Source: Lineus longissimus | Lineage: Eukaryota > Nemertea > Pilidiophora > Heteronemertea > Lineidae | NCBI RefSeq assembly: GCF_910592395.1 | Contig: NC_088318.1 | Coordinates: forward strand, 1,116,001-1,180,000 | Direction: 5' to 3' | Length of the DNA: 64,000 nt | Shown: one piece after another, positions 37,079-48,200 of the stretch | Numbering within the stretch: the first letter of the stretch is position 1 | How the letters are laid out: each line of letters starts with the position of its first letter | The notes under the pieces: model-generated | What the model was told of the DNA's origin: nothing | Database searches by the model: none | The model's input: only the letters and a program-made list of their open reading frames with translations | Position numbers and translations under genes: made by a program

Positions 37079-39996
37079 ATGAATGACGAGGGCGTTGTTG
37101 ATGAAAGCGGCAGGCGACACGCCACAAAATGGCAGATGACCCGAATTTCCGCTTTCATTTTGGGCGGCAGATTCGCCTACATCATCACGTTCGTGTTCAA
37201 CAATGCTGTGCTTCAGACCAGAGGCGTCTCGGAGCTTCTCATGTCAGTGTCATGGGGCATCGCCGGTCCGTTGGGGCTGGTGTTTATACCTCTCTTGGGG
37301 AGTTGGAGCGACAACTGTAGGTCACCCTACGGGAGACGGCGGCCTTTTATCATTGGAACAGCAGCTCTTTTGGTCTTCAGCCTGGCCTGTGTAGCTTATG
37401 GCGAAGAGCTAAGCCTTGCGTTGGGATTTCGCAATTTTTACACCAGCAAAAATTCGACGACGCCTTTAGAAGGAAAGTATTCAAACAGTACAATCCGTGC
37501 AGCTGTTATGCCCATGTCGAAGCGTGAGTCTCTTCTGTCCCGTAATAAAAGGCACGCTGAAGGGAGTGAGATCTGGGTCGATGAGCATGTCACGCACAAC
37601 ATGTTTGGAATAGTCGTAACTTTTACTGGATCGATCATCCTCTACGTCGCCTTGAAGTTGAGTTGGTCGCCGTCTCGGGCTTATATTGCTGATGCGTCCA
37701 CCCCCGACACCAACACTGCTGCCATGGCCATCTACACCATCATGAGCTGCGCGGGAAGTTTCTTAGGTGGGGTGTTCGGAGGCATTGACTGGAAGCAAAC
37801 ACCGCTGGTACACGTCTTTGACGATGTGTTTGCATTCTACTATACAGTGACGTTCGTTATTGTGATTATATGCACTGTGATATCCATAACAGCATACAGA
37901 GAAACGCCACTAAAACCGAAAGATTCTTTACTAAAAAACAAAAAGCAATCCGCTGACCCAATAGATTATGACACCTTCACGATATCCGAGGAGTTCCGGA
38001 TGCGGTCAAAGTCAAATGCAACCAGTCCGCGCACCAAGCGGCGAGAAACAATAACAAAAGACATCATCCTCATGGAGGATGAAGAAAAGGAGGAACCATT
38101 CGCCTTGAGGCGATACTGCGTCGGCATGTTCTGCATGCCCAAGTTCCTCTTCCTTTTGTACCTCTGTACACTCCTTGGCGTCTGCTGGTACAGTTTCTAT
38201 TACATCTACCTGACTGACTTCATCGGAAAGGTCGTGTATGGAGGCGACCCAGCCAAGCCTCCCAATACCGTACTTCACCATCTCTACGTCGAAGGAGTTA
38301 GACAAGGGTCGTTCTGTATGGCCATAGATGCGGCTGCTGCAGCTTGTCATGCGTTCTTGTGCATAGAACTCGTCGACAGGATAGGTGAGTAACCACAGGC
38401 GCAATCATGGCTGCCCAGTCATGCTAGTCACATCGGTCTCGGTTTAAACAGACCACTGGTTAGCAAAAGGTAAACATTCCCGCTTCGAAGTTTTACAAAT
38501 GTCTTCTGAGGCTCTTAGAGGTTTTCTTCAATCAAAACTGATGATATTTTAGTACATGTATATAGACAGTATCAATGAGGCTTTCTCCTCCAATGGCGAG
38601 GAACACCTCCTTTTCCATTATGTGCCCCTCCTCCTGCTCACCCGGTTTCCACTCGGACGAACATTCCTTCCTTTTCCCTCTAAATACTTCTAAAATTAAA
38701 CGAAGGAGATATCCCTTCTTATCCATATATGTTCCCTTCCTCTTGCTCAGCCCGTTTCTCAAATTTGACTTGGAGATTCTACAGAACACATCCAACTATA
38801 CCGCTGCTAAGGATAAGGACTAATTGGCGAGTTTACAAGATATCGTTTGTACACCTAGACTAGCATTTCTTTACAGCTGAGGTAAAATCATCTACTAGTC
38901 TTCATTCATGTCACCGAGCTAGAGACTGCCACGGCACTCATGATATCATCCATTCTATGTATCGTGACTTGATATCATCTCTCCCTTCGTTTTAGGCATC
39001 AAGCCCCTTTACATCGGTGGCCAGGCCCTGGGTACGCTGACCATGATCCTAATGGCCACCCTGAAGTACCCCAGCGCCATCTACGTCCTGTCCATCTTCT
39101 CAGGGATACAGTACTCCACTATCATGACCTTTCCCTACCTCCTCCTCGTTAGGTATCACAAATACGACATGGTAAGTTTAAATTCTGTGTTGGTTTACCA
39201 CTAGAAGTATGTTCCTTGCATGGGGTGTATACCGTCGTCGAGACCTTACTAGACGGACCATAACTCTTGCGACATCACCTGCTGTAAATTTTACCAGATA
39301 GACCATTATATTGGCGGCCCTACCGGCCGTCAATTTGATGGCATGCCTACCAGATAGACCATAACTCTGGAGACCTTCCGCCGATAATTGGATCCCTCGG
39401 TAAGTAGTGATGAAGTGTTCTGGGGAAAGACTTGCTCTGTCCGACATCAAATTGGTTATTATAACGTATAGCTAATTATAGCAAATATGCTGTTATTCTT
39501 TCAGTTTGTCGACAGGACGGGTTATCACCCAAGCCGAGAGAGAGGCCTTGGAACTGATCTCGCCATCTTCACCAGCGCATACAGTATGTCACAGATCATC
39601 GGTGCCCTAATGGTTAGTTTCCTATTGACACTATTCCATACAATCGCCGTGGCCATGTGGTGCGCAGCCGCATCAGCTTTCCTCGGGACGATCGTCGCCA
39701 TCTTTGTTGTTTACCTTGAATCAGACGAAATACACCAGTTGGACAGTCATTTCAATCTCACCGATAAGTGGGATGAGGAGGATTTTAAGAAGAAGATGAC
39801 GTCGGAATCGGAGAGGAAGGAAATGGAACAGAAGCTATCGTCTACGAAATTAACTGTCAGCGGGAGGAAACCATCTAAGGTTGAATCTGTCGTTGATAAC
39901 AAATCCGGCTCAGATGTTAACAAAACACCCGTGAATGGGTCTGTGAAAGAGAACGTTGATGAAACTGAGTCGGAGGGTCAAGGTGATAAAATGTGA
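37079..39996 (+). CDS. SLC45-family sugar/H+ transporter, tandem copy A
   Basis: Exons 37079-38384, 38996-39171 and 39505-39996 give 657 aa. The protein is polytopic (about 12 predicted membrane segments, major facilitator fold). Seen: the signature after TM2, LLGSWSDNC followed by GRRRPFI, equivalent to the SLC45 and plant sucrose-carrier RxGRR motif; SWSPSRAYIADAS; a long cytoplasmic loop with basic and acidic stretches; TDFIGKVVYGGDP, matching the TDFxGQxVxxGDP motif of SLC45 proteins; and TDLAIFTSAYSMSQI. The hydrophilic C-terminal tail is about 90 residues and much longer than in copy B. Family knowledge: SLC45 members carry sucrose, glucose or maltose with protons in plasma or organelle membranes. 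The paralogue lies about 1.8 kb downstream with the same intron phases (1 and 0). The exact substrate and orthology to SLC45A1-A4 cannot be assigned. Confidence 0.88.
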
Positions 39997-40195
39997 TTAC
40001 AAAGAGTAATTAGAACTGATGGAATTCAGTGTCACGTACGACCAGCAATTGAAATAACCAAATACCCGCTGGTACCGAGCATAACTTTCCCACAGCAGCG
40101 TCTGCAGCAGGGACGCTGACTGTTGTGCTAATAGAAAAATCATATATAATCATAAATACATGTACGTGCATATTCTGTAGTTAACGTTTGTTGCA

Positions 40196-40201
40196 AATAA
40201 A
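40196..40201 (+). promoter_or_regulatory. Candidate poly(A) signal of SLC45 copy A
   Basis: AATAAA 200 bp after the stop codon, in AT-rich sequence, followed by a TG-rich stretch. Use is inferred. Confidence 0.45.
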
Positions 40202-41774
40202 GTGGTCATATGTCATATGTTAGTGATTGATTTCAGTGTTTGGTTCAGTTGATTCAATATTTCCGTTCCACTCGTGGGTGCCGAGTGCGGCGTTGTCACG
40301 AACAAAAGCATTTTGGTGATTTGCGCCGCGAAGCGCTATTGATGAAGGCATTACAGTTTCATTACTTCCTTGCACTAAGCAATGGTGGGAAAAGTCCTCT
40401 TCCTTTCAACCAGATGGGTCGTTTACACGAAATTATTGTATCGACTATAATAAAGACAGCGTACACACAGCGGAGCAGCAAGGGCTTCCGGTTGTGTACT
40501 GGTCAACGCCAGAGGAAATGACGACATATGTCGTCAATTCCTTGGCTTGTAAACTTGATGTCATTCTCCACACCGGGTCTACGAAGATATGAGAGTCAAT
40601 ATATGAAAAGGAAGGGGTGGGACAACTATGTCGGTCGTTCACCGGCAAGTTCATCCCAAAAGGTGTCGCTGTCCCTCACATTACCCAGGATGACTCTACG
40701 CATTGTGCCAGCGTGATTGCTATATTGATCCGCTGTGGTCGACCGAGCCCGTCCCTTGCTATAGACGCCCACTTCTCCATACCTGTGCCCGTCCTATTGC
40801 TCGGACATCATAAGATCAAATTATATGCAATATATGGATTTTTGTCTCCTTAATCCCCGACCGATATTGCAACGAACACGATAAGTATCAGTAGGCATCG
40901 GATGGCTTACCCATAGTTTTGGATGGCGAACTGATCAAAGCTTCGCGAATGAACGAATACTCAAGCACAGTGAATGGCCATCAGCGGTCATGTGACTGCT
41001 TGGTTATTTCTATTTTGACCTATAGGATACATGTGCGTGCACGATGTTTCTACATTGGCATGAGCATAAATAGATAGCGTTCGATTGGATGGCCAATAAG
41101 AGTAGACTCTTCAATCGCCAGAAAAAAGAGTGCAATTCAATAACCAGCCATTTTAATAGCAGAAGCCACCTGTCCGAGCTATCAAGAGTAGGAAATCTAT
41201 AAGATTTTATTGATTTCATCGAATTAATTGAACTAACGAATCTTCAACTGATGTAAATGATACATGTACATGGTCTGTACAGTGATTCATACATAGGGCC
41301 TGCTGTCGATGGAAGTATTTTCTACCTTGAGGGCCCACACACCCTTCGGTTAATCACTTGCCAGAGAGTGAGAAGCGTGGACCTCTCTTGCCTGTTTCTG
41401 CCATCCAGGAGAGGATCCGGCCGTTTCGACTCCCACGCTGGTGTACGTTTGACAAACGTATCACACAGATTAACTGTAGGATTATCAATTTGATTATCGA
41501 ATCGTTTCGATTTCTGCAGTGCGTTGTTAGTGTTTCTGGAGGTGGACCTTTCAAGGATATTTCTGGCGTCAGCAATATTCGTGCCACACAACTTCTTTAC
41601 CGACGTTTGTATCTCCGTCACTCCCAACAACGATATCAGACCTTGCAGGAGACTTCAGCAACCCAACGACAACAAACAGTAACCTGCCACTTCGTGATTC
41701 GGACAAGCTTTCCATCGCTTTTCAGTGGAGCCCTGTTTGTACGTACAGACAGTTTATGACGCTGTGGATCAGCA

Positions 41775-41780
41775 TATAAG
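41775..41780 (+). promoter_or_regulatory. TATA-like element upstream of SLC45 copy B
   Basis: TATAAG inside AGCATATAAGGGC, about 50 bp before the start codon of copy B. The position would suit a short 5' UTR. No other core-promoter element was confirmed, so this is weak. Confidence 0.25.
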
Positions 41781-41827
41781 GGCATTCATTTTCTGGCTTA
41801 ACATTCCTTGGCGCCGAAATCACCAAA

Positions 41828-44378
41828 ATGGCCTCACCATCAACACAGGGTGCCTCGAACTTTCAAATGGCGCGAATCTCCAGTTTTATTTTCGCCATCA
41901 AGTTCATGTACGTTATTGTTTACGTCTACAGCAACGCAGCCCTGCAGTCCAGTGGAGTCTCGGACTTCCTGACCTGCGTCTCGTGGGGAATTGGTGGTAT
42001 CCTTGGCCTGTTGGTCATCCCGTTGCTGGGTGCTTGGAGCGACTCTTGCAAGTTGTCATGGGGACGCAGACGACCATTCGTTGTTTTGACTGCGGTGTCT
42101 GTGATGATATGCATGCTGCTGGTGTCGTATGGTGAACAAATCAGCATGGCTTTCGGTCTGGCGCCTCCCAAACATAACATCACAGCAACGCCGCCACCAC
42201 CGGGAAATAATGCCACAGGAAAGAAAAGTATTGAACACATCCCGAAAGATATCTTTGGTTTCACCATCATTTTCACATCGTCGGTCGTTTTGTTTATGTT
42301 TCTGACGCACAGTTGGTCGCCATGTCGAGCCTACATCGCCGATGCCTCGGTCCCTGAAACAGCCACCTCGGCCATCTCGATCTACACCGCCATGAGCTGT
42401 CTGGGTAGCATCGTTGGAGGGATTGTTGGCGGGATCGACTGGCGGTTCATCCCCCTGGCTAGGACATACGACGACGTCTACTGGTGGTACTACATCGTCA
42501 CCGTCATCGTTGTCGCAGTCTTTATGGTAGTCTGCGTCACTGCGTACAAGGAGGTGCCTCTGGGTGCAAAAGATGCAATGGGAAGCCAGAAGCCAGATGA
42601 AAACTACAAGACATTCTCAGAGTCTGAGGAACTGAAGATGAAGTCCCGAGGACGGAAAGGTCGGCGGGATACGGTCACCAAGGACATCATCCTGACTGAC
42701 CCGAGCGATAGAGGCAAAGGCTTCAGTTTCTACGGGTACTGCGTGAGCTGCTGCGTCATGCCCCGATTTCTCTTCGTGCTGTACCTGTGCACTCTGTCCG
42801 GAGTCTGCTGGTACAGTTTCTACTACATCTTCCTGACTGACTACATCGGCAAGGTGGTCTTTAAAGGTGACCCCTCCACTCCTCACAACTCTATTCTTCA
42901 TGGCCATTACGTGGACGGCATCCGGAGGGGATCCTTCTGTATGGCCATCGATGCAGCATCAGCCGCCTGTCATGCCTTCATCAGCATGGCAATCATCGAG
43001 AAAGTGGGTGAGAACTAGTGTTATTCATAGTCCTCATGAATGAAACGGCTCCTCCTTCTCCATATATGCGCCTTTCCTCTTCCTCATCCTCTTCCTCTCG
43101 TATCGAGCGCGTGAGAAACGCTCCTTCTCCATGCATGCGCCCTTTTCATTACTCATGATGTACAAAGCAGGAAAATCTACTTTTCTTCTCGCATCCAGCG
43201 AGTTTGACTCACTCACCTTCTCCAAAGATATATCGAAGCGATCGACCACCCAAATGTCACGAGATCTCGCAGGGAGGCGCGTGGTTTTACCAGGCTGGGT
43301 CAGGACAGTATCCTTTGGCCAGTATTCCTGCTTATTCTTCATTGGGGAGGAAACGCCTAGGTTCAAAACGTTGATATCAAAAGTAGGTTGGCATGTACTT
43401 ACAAAATACTAGTTCATATCCGCTGGTTTCAGGTATCAAGATTCTCTACATCGGTGGCCAAGTGTTCGGCATCGTCGCCACCTTCTGTATGTTCTACTTG
43501 TCCTACACACCACGGATCTACATCCTGTCCATCTTCTCCGGCATCATGTATTCCACCATCATGACCTTCCCCTACCTGCTGCTCGTCAGGTACCATAAGA
43601 CAGACGTGGTAAGTTATGGCCAGGCCAGGTACCCGGCCATCTCACGCTCGTCAGGCACCGTGAGAGAGACGTGGTAAGTTATGGCCAGGCCAGGTACCCG
43701 CGGCGGCCATCTCACGCTCGTCAGGCACCGTGAGACAGACGTAGCAAGTAGGCCAGGTACCCGGTCATATCACTTTAATAGTCACTACACTTCATAGACG
43801 TAGCCAGAGGGATCGGAGTACAACGCATACCCCTTGTGAGGAAGAAATCGCTGAACTTGATCGGGAAAACAACCACAAGATGTCCGAAATTGACCGTAAG
43901 TAAATACATGTACGTGGTAGCGATAACCCCTTCCTCATCTCACCTAAAGCGGCAAACGGCCGGCTGAAGAATGAATACTCTATTGACAGAACCCACCTCG
44001 CCATTTCACGTCGTTCACGTCGTTGTCGACTGAACACATTTTTCTTGATATTTTCAGTTTAAAGACAAGACGGGTCGCACTCCGGGTAGGAAAAGAGTCC
44101 TGGAGACGGATCTAGCCATCTTCACAAGTGCCTACAGCATCTCTCAGATCATTGCCGCGCTATTCACGAGCCTCCTATTGATGATTTATGACACTATGAC
44201 GGTGGCCATGTGGAGTGCAACGGGTGCAGGTCTTCTGGGCCTGATCCTGGCCTTGTTTGTCAAGTATCTTGAGACGGATGACGACTTGCACGCGTTCGAG
44301 GATCAGTTCAAGTCAAGTGATCGCGAGGATGAGAGGATGAGGAAGGAATACGTGGACAACCAGATGCTGGAACGCTGA
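41828..44378 (+). CDS. SLC45-family sugar/H+ transporter, tandem copy B
   Basis: Exons 41828-43007, 43433-43608 and 44058-44378 give 558 aa. The architecture matches copy A: LLGAWSDSC with GRRRPFV after TM2, SWSPCRAYIADAS, a cytoplasmic loop with RRDTVTKDIILTD, TDYIGKVVFKGDP, and TDLAIFTSAYSISQI in the last exon. It lacks copy A's extended luminal/extracellular insert near residues 125-165 and most of its C-terminal tail. Intron phases are identical to copy A, and exon 2 is the same length (176 nt), so the pair arose by tandem duplication of the whole gene. The end of exon 2 with its splice donor is duplicated inside intron 2. The start follows ACCAAAATGGCC, a good initiation context. Function by family: proton-coupled sugar transport; substrate unknown. 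Confidence 0.88.
43585..43760. repeat. Triplicated exon-end/splice-donor segment in SLC45 copy B
   Basis: Units start GTCAGG(T/C)ACC at 43585, 43650 and 43720 (periods 65 and 70). Unit 1 contains the last 24 nt of exon 2 and its donor GACGTG-GTAAGT. Unit 2 repeats the donor exactly. Unit 3 has GACGTA-GCAAGT. Confidence 0.85.
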
Positions 44379-45056
44379 GCCGAGACTGTGAATGTGCAAT
44401 GATGGTGAAGATACATTAAATATAAATGTATGGCTCTAACGGACTAACCCTGCCCGTATATCGGAGGATAATGCCATGAAGGAAAAACCAAAGAGATCTC
44501 ACTAAAATTTACGTTATTATCAATAATTTTGACAAGTAACTTTCAGTGAGACCATTATGTTTATTCGTTTATGGTAATACTATTGCGGTATAATAGCGCT
44601 GGGAGTCTCAATGACACTTGTCGTGGACATATGTTATGTGATATAGATGTGATGTATTGGACAATTATATACCATGCAGTATGTTGTGGGTACGTGTAGA
44701 GGATGGTTATGGGTGTTAAGCACAGCTGTTTATTTATTTAATCAGGACTGGGGATTTCCGTATACTTGACTGGAAGATGAATTCAACGGATTTATTTTCA
44801 ACATACATATATACATATATATTTTCAATTACAGATATAGGACGAAGGGCTGTTGTACATGTATTTCGAATGCAATTTAAATCATTTCTGGCGTGGACAT
44901 TGGTGATTCTATCAGAACTTTGCAATCGACCACAGTCTCGTGTGATTGATCTCTATAGCCATACAATATTCGACTTTAAATTGACTTTAAATTATGATCG
45001 ACCGATCTGTCAATCATTGACGCGCTGTTGGTACCACAGTATGATATGATGTCCAA

Positions 45057-45062
45057 AATAAA
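45057..45062 (+). promoter_or_regulatory. Candidate poly(A) signal of SLC45 copy B
   Basis: AATAAA about 680 bp after the stop codon of copy B and 156 bp before the end of the convergent minus-strand gene. The assignment is inferred from position only. Confidence 0.3.
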
Positions 45063-45217
45063 GATATCTATCGTGTCTGTCAGTTTTTCCTCAATCTGTT
45101 GAACCCCTTCTACTGGGCGCATGAATGCCAAGGAACTAACAATTTGGCATGAAACTGAATTCGGCTTATATTGCCTGTCCGTCCTCTATCTCATTGACAT
45201 CACAATGGCAATGCGGA

Positions 45218-48200
45218 CTAGTGCGCCGTCATTTCCATCGCGAGCAGTGAGGACAGTGCGCAGGATGTGTCATCGAATGTGGCATGCGTCTGAGGGAGGT
45301 ACCCAATGCGAAACAAGGCAGCGGCCGCCGACATGAGGTGGCTCTCGCTCACCAAATCGTCAGTTCCAATACTCCCATGACAATCTAAGATGTCTTCAAC
45401 ATCCTGTTCGTCAAGCAGAGGCAACTCTGGTTCAACCATCGACCGACATATGGTAGCACATTCAACATCCGGGTTAGTTATCGTTTGCAAGATCATTTCC
45501 TCATTTCCGACCCTGACGTCATGAGGCTCGAAAGGTTCCGCTTCGGATTTGAGCTGGTGGTAAATCCGCTCATAACGTTGTTTCGGAATCATTCTATCAA
45601 ATCTATCCACCTTTGCGTCCAATGTCTCCAAAACCTCTAGGACATCTGTCAGCCTCCTAGAGATTTCGTCACACCCGAATTCTAAGTTTTCAGACATAAG
45701 TTTATCTAAATAGTCGTCATAAACTGCCGTTTTTGCAGCAGCAAGTTGTGACTCTGCACTCGGCTGACCTGGAACACATTTCGGAAGGGTTGATTGAATA
45801 TCGTAGAGCTTCATGAAGAGCAGCCTCCGGCAGATCGCCTCATAATCCGCGATCTTCCCCTTCTGTCTCTCAAGGTGTCTCTCAGTACTCTCCAACGAGT
45901 TTCGAAACGCTTCTATGAAACGTTCATAAGAAGCTGGCGTCATCTTTCTTCGAATCTGCAACAAGCGTTTCTTCAAAAACACATTCTGTCGTTCCGCGTC
46001 AAGATTGAAGAAATCGTCCTTCTCGTCTGCTGCCCGTGCCTTTTCCGGTGTCGCATTTGGCCGTTCTGTTTCACTGTTGTCTTTCGTTTCTGAAATAACC
46101 AACAAAAAAAAACATTATCATTTCGAAAGGGGGGGGGGAGTGAATAATGTAGAAAAAGAACTGCCCCAGGTGAGGATCGAACTCACAACCTTCGCATATC
46201 TGAGCCTGCCCATATTGGGCTAGTATACTGCTTATAAGTACGACGCGCTGACCGATTGTGCTACTGGGGCAGACGAAGAATTGAGAAGACATTAGAATAG
46301 AAACCAGCTCGGGCGGTCTCTTCATGTGCGGTTGTCAATGAGCAGTGATAAAATTGACTCGCGAGGGCCGACGTCTCATTTCACTTCTGACGACTTCTGC
46401 CCACTTAATATGATCGGTTGGTGGTATTGTTCATAAAAAGCGCTGACAGAAAACCATACGTTTTGTCAAGATGAACGGTTAAATAAGGATCGACTTACTT
46501 TCTTTGCACTTGGTCTCAGTGTTCCTCCTGGTGCCGTCCATCCTGTTACAAGTATCAGCCCTCTTCGCCCGGGTGAAGTACTTGGTCTGCTCCTTCTCCC
46601 CCAGACACACCCATTCCTTCCTCAGCATGTCGGCCATGTCGGTGGGGTGGTCAGACTTGTTTAGCTGGTGAAAGCGACGACGCTGCTCACTGGAGACATG
46701 CAAAAGAGGTTGATGTGAGGGGTTAGGCGGAGACCTTCCTCAGCATGAAGAGAAACGAAAGTCGTCACACGATTGGTAGGAAGTAATGCTTGAAGCGACA
46801 CTTGATGTGTTGAAGAAAATACACGGCTGTTTGCTGGTGACGTTCTGGAGGTGTTACTAAAGTGGGCAAAGGAAAAACAGGAAGTCTTTAGCCCAGACTT
46901 GATCCTATTGAAAGGGTTAATAAGCCCTTGCTAGCATATGTTGGTTCCTATTTCAAAGGGCACGTTATGCCAAACAAGACGAATTAAGGGGCAATGTCAT
47001 GGTTCTGGAACTTCTTGACCTCACAATGGTTTGTGCCAACAGCATTAACCCATTCAAGAGTGAATGAACTTCCAACCCTCTCGCCAGACCAATACCATTG
47101 CTGGCTCTATCAGCTGACTGAGAGTGGAACGGTCGCCTCTTTATAAGAGACAGTGGGTCTTGGATCACAAGAACGCTAACCTTGACCAGAGAGTACAGGC
47201 ATGCTGCATGAGCCTGGCATAATTGACGTGGTCGGCTGTGATCTGCTGTCTTCTGTTTGTCCGCGGAGTGTCTGGGAGCGCTTGGGGTTTCCCTCCAAGG
47301 CCACCCTTGCCTGTTCCGTCCAACCTATAAAGACAAATACGAAACAAAGTCACATCTTGTTAATCCAGTTCCGAATCAAATTTGTTATTACCTGATGAAA
47401 TTACCAAACGATGTTTGTTACAGAAAATGAGACAGCCAATTCAACTGCGACGCTACATATGTACACAAACAACTTTGACAACGTCATTGGTCGTAGACTT
47501 CGATATCTTGAAGAACACGTACGAAGATTGTTGACAACGTCCGCTCGTTTGGCTTGTTTCGTGCATTGTTTTGCAAATGTGAAATGATGAAAGTTTCGCA
47601 GACGATGGATGTACTCACCGCGACGATCGCCTGACTGGAGGAGTTGCCTTCTTCAATGTGGAGACCTTCTTTATGATCAACTTGATCGCCGGGCGGACAG
47701 CGTTGCTCTCATCTCCTTCCGTTCTTTTCGCATCACAGCCATCAGATGAGCCTTGTTTGGTTGCCATCTCACCGACTCCCTCTTTTTCATTGTGTTCAGA
47801 TGTTGGTTGTGCCTCGCTCGTCTGGGAAAAAATCTTATCGCGTGTCTCTATGTCTTCTTGATTGTCTCCGGTGGACGCATCGATCTCATCAAACGGACTC
47901 CCGGACTTCATCTCGGCAATGAAGTCTTCATATTTGACTACAACAGGACCATTATCCACGTCTGTTCCTTTGGGTATAACACAGCTATATAGATTCGGCG
48001 ACGTCTCGGTTGATGCAGGTTTCTTCTGAGCCACGGGCTTCCGTAAGGGGTAGTAGATAAAGTCCTCACAATCTGGCTTCTGCAGCTTGTCTTTCAGTCG
48101 GGAGCTCCTGCGGCCCACAGTAGGCTCAATGGTCTCGACCGCTTGGCCAACAGCAACGGCCTGACTTGTGTTTTGCCCAGTTGCCGCACGATCTATTGAT

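Larger units (their letters stand above)
39997..41827. other. Intergenic DNA between the SLC45 paralogues
   Basis: 3' UTR of copy A, then unassigned sequence, then the presumed promoter of copy B. Overlapping open frames on both strands at 41320-41760 look accidental. Confidence 0.5.
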
